Shown: in pieces, positions 53,367 through 60,939 of the stretch
Layout of the letters: each line of letters starts with the position of its first letter
Position numbering within the stretch: the stretch's first letter is position 1
Source of the DNA: Paenibacillus sp. FSL H7-0357
Lineage (GTDB): Bacteria; Bacillota; Bacilli; Paenibacillales; Paenibacillaceae
Assembly (NCBI RefSeq): GCF_000758525.1
Contig: NZ_CP009241.1
Location: 3,844,001 to 3,908,000 of the forward strand
Reading direction: 5' to 3'
DNA: 64,000 nt
Made by a program: the position numbers and the translations under genes
The notes under the pieces: model-generated
Told to the model about the DNA's origin: nothing
What the model saw: only the letters and a program-made list of their open reading frames with translations
Databases searched by the model: none

Positions 53367-53460
53367 TAACTCTTTTTCACCAGAACACGCTGCTGAAACG
53401 GTCATACATATTAATGCTTTGTATCGGTAGCATCATACATAGTGATATAGACTAAGTGAT

Positions 53461-53505
53461 TTCTAATGTGATTCTAAGAGTGCTCTAATTTATTGAAATT
53501 ATACT
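53461..53505 (+). promoter_or_regulatory. Phased repeats in the PepSY gene promoter
   Basis: TTCTAA (53461), TTCTAA (53472) and CTCTAA (53483) are exactly 11 bp apart, with TATACT (53500-53505) as -10. The last two repeats, TTCTAA-N5-CTCTAAT, recur in reverse orientation upstream of the NlpC/P60 gene (57132-57149). Confidence 0.6.
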
Positions 53506-53544
53506 ATGAGATGTAAGAAGACATCGAATTCAAGGAGGAAGAAA

Positions 53545-54090
53545 ATGAATAAGAAGTGGCTTTTATCTGTTGGTTTAGTTAGTGCGGTGACACTTGGAAG
53601 TGGAGCTTTACTGCACTCAGCCTTTGCAGCATCCAATGTTCCGGTCAAAACAACTGCCCAGGCAACTGGACAAGCTGTATCGGATGGAGATGGAGAAACT
53701 GCTGATGATCAAGTCAATTCAACCCTAAATTCTACCCAGGAGCAATCGGACGGAGACGGAGAAGTTGCGGATGATCAAGAGCAATCAGACGGTGACGGAG
53801 AAGTTGCAGATGCTAAGGAAGAAGCTGATTTATTGAAGCAGGCTAAAATCTCAAAACAGCAAAGCATTACCCTTGCGCAAGGTCAGGTGAAGGGAACCGT
53901 AAAACAGGTAGAGCTTGAAGACGAAGATGGTGCTGTGGTTTACAGTGTTGAAATTATCAGCGATTCGAAGTTGGAAACTGAAGTGAAGGTGGACGCAATA
54001 ACCGGCAAAATCATTAAAGTTGAGAAAGCCGATGCTTCAGATACGGACAACAACCAACAGGAGCAAGATACAGAAACTGCTGATGAATAA
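53545..54090 (+). CDS. Secreted PepSY-domain protein with acidic repeats
   Basis: 181 residues. Signal peptide (NKKWLLSVGLVSAVTLGSGAL, cleavage near AFA). A low-complexity region with three copies of SDGDGE[VT]AD, then a PepSY domain (SITLAQGQVKGTVKQVELEDE...VDAITGKIIKVEK). PepSY domains often inhibit proteases or act beside sensor kinases. ATG 53545 follows AAGGAGG; the ORF upstream of it is not supported. Located directly before a two-component system, so it may modulate its sensor or be its output. Confidence 0.83.
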   Translation: MNKKWLLSVGLVSAVTLGSGALLHSAFAASNVPVKTTAQATGQAVSDGDGETADDQVNSTLNSTQEQSDGDGEVADDQEQSDGDGEVADAKEEADLLKQAKISKQQSITLAQGQVKGTVKQVELEDEDGAVVYSVEIISDSKLETEVKVDAITGKIIKVEKADASDTDNNQQEQDTETADE

Positions 54091-54100
54091 TAAATGAAAG

Positions 54101-54144
54101 AGGACAGGATACTACTCCAATACGGGGGGTTCCTGTCCTTTTTT
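54101..54144 (+). terminator. Intrinsic terminator after the PepSY gene
   Basis: AGGACAGGA (54101-54109) and TCCTGTCCT (54131-54139) pair perfectly; T-run follows. It separates the PepSY gene from the two-component genes or works as a partial terminator. Confidence 0.8.
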
Positions 54145-54170
54145 CGGCTTGAAAATGGTTAAAAGGGGAA

Positions 54171-54875
54171 ATGTCATTGGTACATTCAATACTGATTGTT
54201 GAAGATGAAGTGAAAATTTCACGCCTTCTGGAGTTGGAGCTGACCTATGAGGGCTACCATGTAGAAATTGCCGAAAACGGCAGGGACGGATTGGAGAAAG
54301 CGCTCGCTCAAGGCTGGAATCTAATCATTTTGGATATCATGCTTCCGGAACTTAATGGTGTGGAAGTCTTAAGAAGATTAAGAAAAGTAGATGCCTATAC
54401 TCCAGTGATTCTGGTAACTGCCCGAAATAGCACGTCCGAAAAAGTAGCAGGTTTAGATCAGGGGGCAAATGATTACATTACCAAACCGTTTGAGATTGAA
54501 GAACTGCTGGCCAGAATTAGAGCAAATATCAGGCTTGGCGGCGAAAAGTCCAATTCTCCACAAGAACCGTCAATTATTCAAATCAATAATCTGATCATTA
54601 ACAAACATACCAGAGATGTGATCCGTGAAGGCCAAAAGATTGAGCTTACCCCTAAAGAGTTCGATTTATTGGTTTTTCTGACAGAGAATAAAAACCAAGT
54701 ACTGAACCGGGAGCAAATTATTAATCACGTTTGGGGTTATGATTTTGTTGGAGATACGAATGTTGTTGATGTTTATATCCTATATGTTAGAAAAAAGATC
54801 GATTCCGGTTTCAAGAATAAGTTAATCAAAACAATTCGCGGCATCGGATACTGCATCAAGGAGGAAGACGGTTGA
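54171..54875 (+). CDS. OmpR-family response regulator of the PepSY-linked system
   Basis: 234 residues. Receiver with VEDEVK, Asp55 in LIILDIMLPE, VTAR and TKPF; winged helix with ELTPKEFDLLVFL and NVVDVYILYVRKKI. AAAAGGGG lies before ATG 54171. Its TGA overlaps the kinase TTG start. It is the likely binder of the TTCTAA repeats in front of the PepSY gene and NlpC/P60 gene. Confidence 0.92.
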   Translation: MSLVHSILIVEDEVKISRLLELELTYEGYHVEIAENGRDGLEKALAQGWNLIILDIMLPELNGVEVLRRLRKVDAYTPVILVTARNSTSEKVAGLDQGANDYITKPFEIEELLARIRANIRLGGEKSNSPQEPSIIQINNLIINKHTRDVIREGQKIELTPKEFDLLVFLTENKNQVLNREQIINHVWGYDFVGDTNVVDVYILYVRKKIDSGFKNKLIKTIRGIGYCIKEEDG

Positions 54876-56254
54876 AGCTAGGAACTAAAATCACCTTGTT
54901 GACCTCTCTTTTGCTTATTGGCATATTATTGTGCGTTGATATTGCAGTATATTTGTTATTCATTAAAAATGCCGGCCAAAATGCGGGTGAAATGCTCTTA
55001 AGTAAATGGGAGCCAATTATTGCGCAAGCAGAATTCTTGAGCAAAGAAGCTCAGGAGACTTTACTTTATAATTCATTAACAGAAGATACCCTCATTCGAA
55101 TTTCCGTCCCTGGCTCTAATATCGTGCGTAATATCTCGAATGATGCTGATTTTGATTTGAATGAGATTCCGTTTAGCTATAGCAAAACTAAAAGTACTAA
55201 ACTTTTACATCATGACGGGAGAAGAATACTTATCGTCTATATTCCTGTGATGAACGCGAGCGGGACCTTAGACCGTTTTGAAATTGCTGAGAAATTAGAT
55301 GATTTGGAGACCAACATTCAAATTCTTGTGACAATACTGACGTTCACCACTTTCGGAGCAGCCTTAGTCTGTATGTTGGGTGGAAGCATTCTCTCCCGTA
55401 CAATCGTTAAGCCTATTGCAAGCAGTATAAGAACGATGAGGGAGATTGAAAGCAGTCTCACTTATAAGAAGATTCCTTTTAAAAGAAAGGGAACTGATGA
55501 AATCTATGAAATGACGGAGACTTTCAATCGAATGATCGAAAGACTGGAGGAGAGCTTTTGGAATCAGCAGCAATTTGTCTCCGATGCCTCTCATGAACTC
55601 AATACGACTCTAATGATCATAGAGGGCTATTCGAACATGCTTAGACGCTGGGGAGCCCAGGATAAAAAAGTGCAGGAAGAAGCCGTGAAGTCCATCTACG
55701 AGGAAACTAAACGGATGAGGGTAATGACTCAGCAGCTGCTAAATTTGGCTTCATCCCAGCAAGGGGGACAATTTACGTTGAGTTCGGTGGATTTAATCCA
55801 AACCTGTAAACAGGTGATTGCTCACTTCGGTCAATTAAGCTCCAGAAAAATCGTAGTTCATACAAGGGAGAAGCAATTAGCGATACAAGCGGATCACAGC
55901 AAAATTAAACAGCTAATGATTATTTTGCTCGATAACGCCTTGAAATACAGCACGGCCGCTATAGAACTGCATTTAACCAGCCAACACGACTGTGTTCAAT
56001 TTATCGTTAAAGATTATGGAATCGGAATTCCTCCAGAGGAGGTAAAACATGTGTTTGAACGTTTTTACCGTATCGACAGCTCTCGCCACAGGAAGACAGG
56101 AGGGACTGGACTTGGACTGCCTATTGCAAAAGCAATTGTGAAGGAGCATCAAGGATCGATCCGAATTGAGAGCAGTGAAGGTAAGGGAACAGAAGTAATT
56201 GTTGAGCTGCCGACAATACCTCGCTCATCCGTAGTGCTTGATTATCAGGTTTAA
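54872..56254 (+). CDS. Sensor histidine kinase of the PepSY-linked system
   Basis: 460 residues. Two membrane helices (about 8-31 and 150-177) with an extracytoplasmic domain of about 120 residues, HAMP, HisKA with His241, N-box LLDNALKYS, DYGIGIP and GGTGLGLPIAKAI. The H-box reads HELNTTLMII instead of the usual HELRTPLTxI; the phospho-acceptor and the H+4 threonine are kept. TTG 54872 has AAGGAGG six bases upstream. Overlaps the response regulator by 4 bp. Confidence 0.9.
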   Translation: MKLGTKITLLTSLLLIGILLCVDIAVYLLFIKNAGQNAGEMLLSKWEPIIAQAEFLSKEAQETLLYNSLTEDTLIRISVPGSNIVRNISNDADFDLNEIPFSYSKTKSTKLLHHDGRRILIVYIPVMNASGTLDRFEIAEKLDDLETNIQILVTILTFTTFGAALVCMLGGSILSRTIVKPIASSIRTMREIESSLTYKKIPFKRKGTDEIYEMTETFNRMIERLEESFWNQQQFVSDASHELNTTLMIIEGYSNMLRRWGAQDKKVQEEAVKSIYEETKRMRVMTQQLLNLASSQQGGQFTLSSVDLIQTCKQVIAHFGQLSSRKIVVHTREKQLAIQADHSKIKQLMIILLDNALKYSTAAIELHLTSQHDCVQFIVKDYGIGIPPEEVKHVFERFYRIDSSRHRKTGGTGLGLPIAKAIVKEHQGSIRIESSEGKGTEVIVELPTIPRSSVVLDYQV

Positions 56255-56333
56255 ATTTATCTTTGAAAGAAGGATCTGCTCTTTTGATGCCAAATCAGCT
56301 GCCGTAGCTGGAAAAGCAATACATTCGGTAAAC

Positions 56334-56369
56334 AGCAAGCCGCCTCTGATTATTCAGAGGCGGCTTGCT
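56334..56369. terminator. Bidirectional terminator between kinase and NlpC/P60 genes
   Basis: A perfect 16-bp stem (56334-56349/56354-56369) with a TTAT loop serves two convergent genes; a T/A-rich end is present on both sides. Confidence 0.85.
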
Positions 56370-56384
56370 TAATTGATTAATATA

Positions 56385-57011
56385 TTAATTTACGGCTTTC
56401 TCACCATCTTGTCCCGTTTGATCAGGAAAAGGATTAACGGATGGTGCGGGAACTGAAGCAGCGGGGGATATTGTTTCTGGGCTGCTGTTTACAGAGTTCA
56501 CTGTTACTTGTCCGTTTGTAGGCAATACCCGGCGTGCTGTTGTGTAATGAGAATTCCACCAGCCTGTATTCAGCGGAGTGATCGTCACTCCCCCTTTTCC
56601 AAACGTGTGGAGAATCTTTCCATCGCCCATATAAATGGCTACATGATGTATAGGAGAATAGAAGAATACAAGGTCTCCAGGTTGCAGCTGATCCCTAGTT
56701 ACGAACGTTCCGACATTGGACTGTTGACTGGATGAGCGGGGAATAGATACTCCATTTTGTTTAAATACAAACTGAGTAAATGAGGAGCAATCGAAAGCAT
56801 CAGTTTTACCGGACTGCGCCCCGAATTTATAAGGGACTCCTTGGTATTTCAGACCAGTTGAAATAACTTTATCCCCAACAGTTGCAGCTGTTGCTGCATA
56901 AGCCGTGCTGGTGCTGTCTATAAATCCAGTTCCTGCAGACAACAAGGCTATACCTAGAGTGACACCAATACCCAAATTGCGAAACCGTCTTTTACTGTGA
57001 GTTGTATTCAT
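56385..57011 (-). CDS. Secreted NlpC/P60 cell-wall endopeptidase
   Basis: 208 residues. Signal peptide (LGIGVTLGIALLSAGTGF), then an NlpC/P60 domain: catalytic Cys in DAFDCSSFTQFVF, His in IHHVAIYMG and ILHTFG, with PGDLVFFYSP between. A C-terminal Pro/Ser-rich tail without a wall-binding module. It hydrolyses peptide bonds in peptidoglycan stems. The promoter shares the TTCTAA-N5-CTCTAAT motif with the PepSY gene, suggesting control by the convergent two-component system. Confidence 0.9.
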   Translation of the reverse strand: MNTTHSKRRFRNLGIGVTLGIALLSAGTGFIDSTSTAYAATAATVGDKVISTGLKYQGVPYKFGAQSGKTDAFDCSSFTQFVFKQNGVSIPRSSSQQSNVGTFVTRDQLQPGDLVFFYSPIHHVAIYMGDGKILHTFGKGGVTITPLNTGWWNSHYTTARRVLPTNGQVTVNSVNSSPETISPAASVPAPSVNPFPDQTGQDGEKAVN

Positions 57012-57131
57012 ATGTTACCTCCCGTTGTTGTAATCTGGGTGATCACCTGAATACACTGTAGCACGTTAAATATTTACATAAATTGTTAAGGGTTGAAATT
57101 TTGTTCTCTCCTTGAGGGATTACCGCCTTTT

Positions 57132-57149
57132 ATTAGAGTACGATTAGAA
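57132..57149 (-). promoter_or_regulatory. TTCTAA-N5-CTCTAAT motif upstream of the NlpC/P60 gene
   Basis: On the minus strand TTCTAA and CTCTAA are 11 bp apart, matching 10 of 13 defined positions or better with the PepSY promoter (53472-53489). A -10-like GTAATC follows at comparable distance. Confidence 0.55.
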
Positions 57150-57408
57150 TTTTCACATCTGTTTCTTATTGACAGGTCGCCCGGGAATGGGCACAAGCGC
57201 TTGTCCTCCGAAGTAAGAAGGACAAAACCTGTCCTATCGTAAAGATTAAACATTCTACAAGAGATGAGAAAGCGCTGATAACCGGAACAATAAATATCCC
57301 AGCTCCGACTTCAGTCCCAGGTCAGCCGCGATCAAGAATATAAAGCGGCGTCCCGCTCCCGCATAACAGCACTTCTTTCTTATCTAGTTACATGATACAT
57401 GTCAGACT
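57150..57408. other. Intergenic region without a gene
   Basis: No ORF or RNA is supported. ACAAGCGCTTGT (57193-57204) is a perfect palindrome and GACAGGT (57171) with ACCTGTC (57227) forms a wider inverted repeat; neither can be assigned. Confidence 0.4.
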
Positions 57409-58602
57409 TTATTGGTATAAGTTTGGTATAGCAACTTCCGGGTTCGTGTCTGCTTCATAGTTGATATCAGCATTCTCAAAGCCAAACAACTGGAAGAACT
57501 CTCTGCGGTAGCCTTGCAGGTCGGTAAGTTCATTCATATTCTCTGTGGACAAAAGGTTCCAGATGCGGGTTACCTCAGCTTGAACGGCAGGCGACATTTC
57601 GCAGTCATCAATACGAATGCGTCCTTCCTCATCCAGCGGAACTTCTCCACTTGTATAGAGACGATCTGCAAACAGTCGGTACGTCTGTTCAATACAGCCT
57701 TCGTGCAGTTCTAGTTCCTTCATCACTTTGTATAGGACTGAGATGTATAAAGGAACAACCGGCAAGGCGGAACTCGATTGGGTCACCAGCCCTTTACTAA
57801 CCACGACGAATGCGCGACCGCCATGAACCTTCATCTGCGCGTTAAGCTCTCTGGCGGTGGCTTCCAGATGATCCTTAGCCCGGCCGATGGTTCCGGAGCG
57901 GTAGACCGCATCCGTAAGCTCCGGCCCGATATAGGAGTAAGCTATCGTTGTCGCATCGTCTGCCAGCACATCTGCTTCCCGGAGAGCATTAATCTACAGC
58001 AGCCAATCTTCACCGCCCATCACTTTGACCGTGCCGCGGATTTCCTCTTCTGTGGCAGGCTCAATAGATATGGTGCTTACTTCACCGGTATGGAAGTCTA
58101 CCGTTTTATTAGTGTAGGTGCGCCCGATAGGCTTCAGCGCAGATTGATACACCTCACCTGTCTGCGGATCACTCCGTCGTCCTGTAGAAACACTGTAGAC
58201 CACAAGATCGACCTGTCCCAGCTTCTGGCGGATCAGCTCAATCGTTCGCTCTTTGGTTTCTTGCGAGAAAGCATCACCGGCGACACTGTAGGACTGCAGG
58301 CCTGCTTCTTCGGCAAGCCGTTCAAACGCCGCTGAATTATACCAGCCAGCGGATGCTGTCCGTTTTCCGTTTGGACTGCTCTGCCGGTACACGCCCACTG
58401 TGCTTGCGCCCGCACCGAAAGCAGATGTAATACGGGAAGCAAGACCATATCCGGTTGAGGCTCCAATTACCAGAACATTACGGGGGCCCTGGATCTTCGG
58501 CCGTTTTGTTATCGCTTGTATTTGCTGCTGAACTTGGCTGGCGCATCCCTCTGGATGTGCAGTTGTGCATATGAAGCCGCGTGTTCTTGGTTTGATTATC
58601 AT
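57409..58602 (-). pseudogene. fabV: fabV, trans-2-enoyl reductase gene split by one amber codon
   Basis: Reading through one TAG at 57994-57996 gives 397 residues, the normal FabV length. The upstream half carries the Rossmann motif VLVIGASTGYGLASR and TVKVMGGEDW; the downstream half carries the active-site YSYIGPELTDAVYRSGTIGRAK. Both halves are in the same frame with no other defect. At the stop, homologues carry tryptophan (EDWELW), so a single TGG to TAG change explains it. FabV reduces enoyl-ACP/CoA with NADH and is triclosan-insensitive. The N-terminal half lacks catalytic Tyr, so enzyme requires read-through or is lost. Confidence 0.87.
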
Positions 58603-58782
58603 GGTCTATGCTCCTCACTTTATGTATATTGACGTGACAGGAAACACTTGTTTGTATTCAATACTTCTCATATGTTTATTACTGTAAAATCGACAAAAAT
58701 ACAATATACTCCCTTTTTATTACAAATGCACAAAAGGAAGCTATTCCTAAATTTTGAATGGTTTAAAAAAAGGGGGAGGGTT

Positions 58783-58824
58783 ATGGCTTTTTGGAATACA
58801 GGACCAATTGAAAATAACGCATGA
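58783..58824 (+). pseudogene. Possible DUF4259-type gene remnant (13 codons)
   Basis: ATG 58783 follows AGGGGGAGGG and encodes MAFWNTGPIENNA before a stop. The pattern W-x-T-G-x-x-E/D-N resembles the opening of DUF4259 proteins. The rest of such a gene is not present. It may equally be a chance small ORF. Confidence 0.3.
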
Positions 58825-58970
58825 AGTCCTCCGTAGTGAACAATCTGATTCGTCCGAGACAAAATAAATCATTGAGTGAAAGATGAAGGATAGTTGAATC
58901 AAACAAGGAGTAGTTTGCCACGGCAGAGCCGCTACCTTGTTTTCATTAAGCTCAAATTAGGTAAGAGGCT

Positions 58971-59190
58971 GGTGCAACAATCAGAGCAGGATTAATCTCC
59001 CATGAGTGCTTCCAGATAGGAGTGACAATCTGTGATGCACCGTGATCGTTGGAGTCAGACTAACGGATGGGCTCGTAGGCACCATAGCTTATCCACCTTC
59101 TTCTTCCAGCCATAGTAGCAGTATAACAGATACATATATTTTCATCATCTGTGGTGCGTCGTTTGCGCTGCATGTATGGCTAACGGGAAA
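58971..59190 (-). repeat. First copy of the IS110-associated noncoding end
   Basis: From GGTGCAACAA (58971) to TAACGGG (59181) this stretch is alignable over its whole length, with frequent mismatches and small gaps, to 60452-60680. The two copies are 1481 bp apart, a length typical of one IS110-family element. No ORF is seen in it. Confidence 0.75.
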
Positions 59191-59387
59191 CGATAGTTGA
59201 AAAAAACCAAACCAACTCGGCAGTTCAGTCCAAAAGGAAAGGCTGCTTTTGATTGAACTACTATGAAAATTCATTGCACCAAAGTGTGGAAAAAGGCAGC
59301 ACTAAAGAAGACGCAGCTCGTTCGTTTTTTAAAAGGGGAGAGCGCCAGAATAGCTTTTTATTGCAGCTTTATACAGATTAAGTGCCT

Positions 59388-60423
59388 TCTGGTTTAGTGA
59401 TGGTAATGGAGTAGCCTAGTCCTTCAAGTCTGCGTAAAGCATGTCGCACAATGGACTGTTCCCTTTGCTTATCAAAGTAGTCTTCCCCTAGATCAACATA
59501 CATTTCTTTACGAGTTAGAAGGTAATAGGAGATTCTCAACATGGCATGGGCGACTACTATTCCTGCTCGTTTCCTTCCTTTCCGTGCAGCTGTACGCCTA
59601 TAAAGTGCACCGAGGTAGTTCTTTTAACCTTTTACGGAGCAGCTTCCGTTAAGCCTGATCTCAAATATTTATTGCCCTTTTTGGTTTTAGCCGATTTCCT
59701 TTTGCCCGCACTTTCGTTATGGCCAGGAACAAGTCCTGCGCAGGAACACATATGAGCTGCGCTTGAAAACTGGTTTTTAATATCAGTACCGATTTCAGCC
59801 AGGATTTGTTCGGCCATTCGTGTTGATATGCCTGGAATTGAGTCTAATCGTTCGATATCTTCTTGGTAAGGATTTACTCGCCGTGCAACTTCTTGATCCA
59901 GCATATCAATTTGTTGAGTTAGAAAGTCGATGTGAGTTAGAATGGTTTTTATCATTAGGCGTTGATGGGGGCTTGCGTATCCTTGGAGGGCAAGTTCAAG
60001 TTCGTCTTTTTTTCGTTTTAGTGTTCGAAGGGCCATGTTGGCCAGTTGCTCAGGATCATCTATACCTTCAGCAATCGCATAAAGCATGTATCTAGAGGAA
60101 ACTCCCATAATATCTGAGACAACGGAACCAAGCTTAATATTGCTCTCTCTAATACTTTTTGGATTCGATTATGCGGTCTGGCACGTTCTTCGATGATACT
60201 CCGACGATAACGAACAAGCTCTCTTAACTCACATTGATTACGGTCTGGAATGAAACTGGCTTTGATCAGGCCGTGGCGAAGGAGTTGGCAAATCCATTCT
60301 GCATCTTTAACATCGGTTTTGCGTCCAGGTACAGCTTTCATATGCTGGGCATTAAGCAGTAATATTGTCTTTATGGACATCCATACCGCACGCCCGTTCA
60401 ATAATTACATCCACGCCATTCAA
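59388..60423 (-). pseudogene. IS110-family transposase relic
   Basis: Reading from 60423: [11 protein letters not shown], then a stop; about 60 residues including the catalytic Glu region are deleted; [19 protein letters not shown] and ELRELVRYR follow; a frame change near 60105; SIPGISTRMAEQILAEIGTD and NKYLRSGLTEAA; another frame change near 59630; then ARKGRKRAGIVVAHAML to the stop at 59388. Conserved RuvC-like Asp and the C-terminal Tnp20 region are recognisable but the gene is broken in at least three places and cannot transpose. Confidence 0.88.
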
Positions 60424-60451
60424 CCTTTCTACGGCATCATGATTGGAGATT

Positions 60452-60680
60452 GGTGCAACAACCAGAATAGGATTAATCTACTATGAGTGCTTCCCAGCGG
60501 GAGCAACATTCAGTGGTGCACCGAGGTCGTTGGAGTCAGAATAACGGATGGGCTCTAATCGCACCATAGTTCATCGACCTTCCTCTCCCAGCCGTACTTC
60601 CAGTATAAAATACCGAGCTGAAATTTTCATTCTCTGTGGTGCAGCGCTGATTTTGCGCTGCATGGTTGGCTAACGGGCAG
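60452..60680 (-). repeat. Second copy of the IS110-associated noncoding end, candidate bridge-RNA region
   Basis: Lies immediately 5' of the transposase relic and matches 58971-59190. Recognisable blocks in both copies: GGATTAATCT, GTCGTTGGAGTCAGA-like, TAACGGATGGGCTC, CTGTGGTGC and GCGCTGCATG. Internal complementarity (GTGGTGCAGCG with CGCTGCA) points to an RNA fold. Confidence 0.55.
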
Positions 60681-60749
60681 CATTGTGGCACCGTTCAGTA
60701 TGAAAGTGTTTGACTAATTTGAATATCAATCTATAATTATGAAAGAAAA

Positions 60750-60896
60750 TTGGACTTGGACAGGACACAGACAGATTGTCCTGATTTGTGCCCTCCTGAA
60801 TGGATTGAAATGCCGACATGCTTCAAAATGGCCGAGGGCTATGAGGAAAACGATAATCGGTATAGCTGTATGTATATTCACAGCAAGCTTCCATAA
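60750..60896 (+). CDS. Short cysteine-rich ORF, possibly the 3' end of a truncated gene
   Basis: 48 codons from TTG 60750 to TAA 60894-60896. The peptide has four cysteines (TDCPDLCPPEW, PTCFKMAEG and RYSCMYIH) and a composition that looks coding, unlike the alternative ORF from ATG 60739 in another frame. No good ribosome binding site is present and the IS110 relic ends about 60 bp upstream, so it may be a remnant of an interrupted gene. The terminator hairpin starts inside its end. Confidence 0.35.
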   Translation: MDLDRTQTDCPDLCPPEWIEMPTCFKMAEGYEENDNRYSCMYIHSKLP

Positions 60897-60920
60897 GTAG
60901 GAGCTTGTTGTTTCATTTTT
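60881..60920 (+). terminator. Intrinsic terminator before the YesM-type kinase gene
   Basis: Eleven pairs 60881-60891/60900-60910 including wobbles, then TTTCATTTTT. It lies 20-60 bp before the kinase start, so it either ends the short upstream transcript or works as an attenuator. Confidence 0.65.
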
Positions 60921-60939
60921 AGAAGGAGAACAGGTCAAA

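Larger units (their letters stand above)
59191..60700 (-). mobile_element. Decayed IS110-family insertion element
   Basis: Broken transposase with its 5' noncoding end at 60424-60690. In IS110 elements the end upstream of the transposase encodes the bridge RNA. The precise boundaries are not defined because no terminal inverted repeats are expected in this family. Confidence 0.6.

Noticed and set aside
57409..58602. Two separate hypothetical genes on the minus strand
   Set aside because: They are the two halves of one fabV frame separated by one amber codon.
58668..58862. 64-residue minus-strand ORF
   Set aside because: No ribosome binding site, AT-rich random composition, overlaps other remnants.
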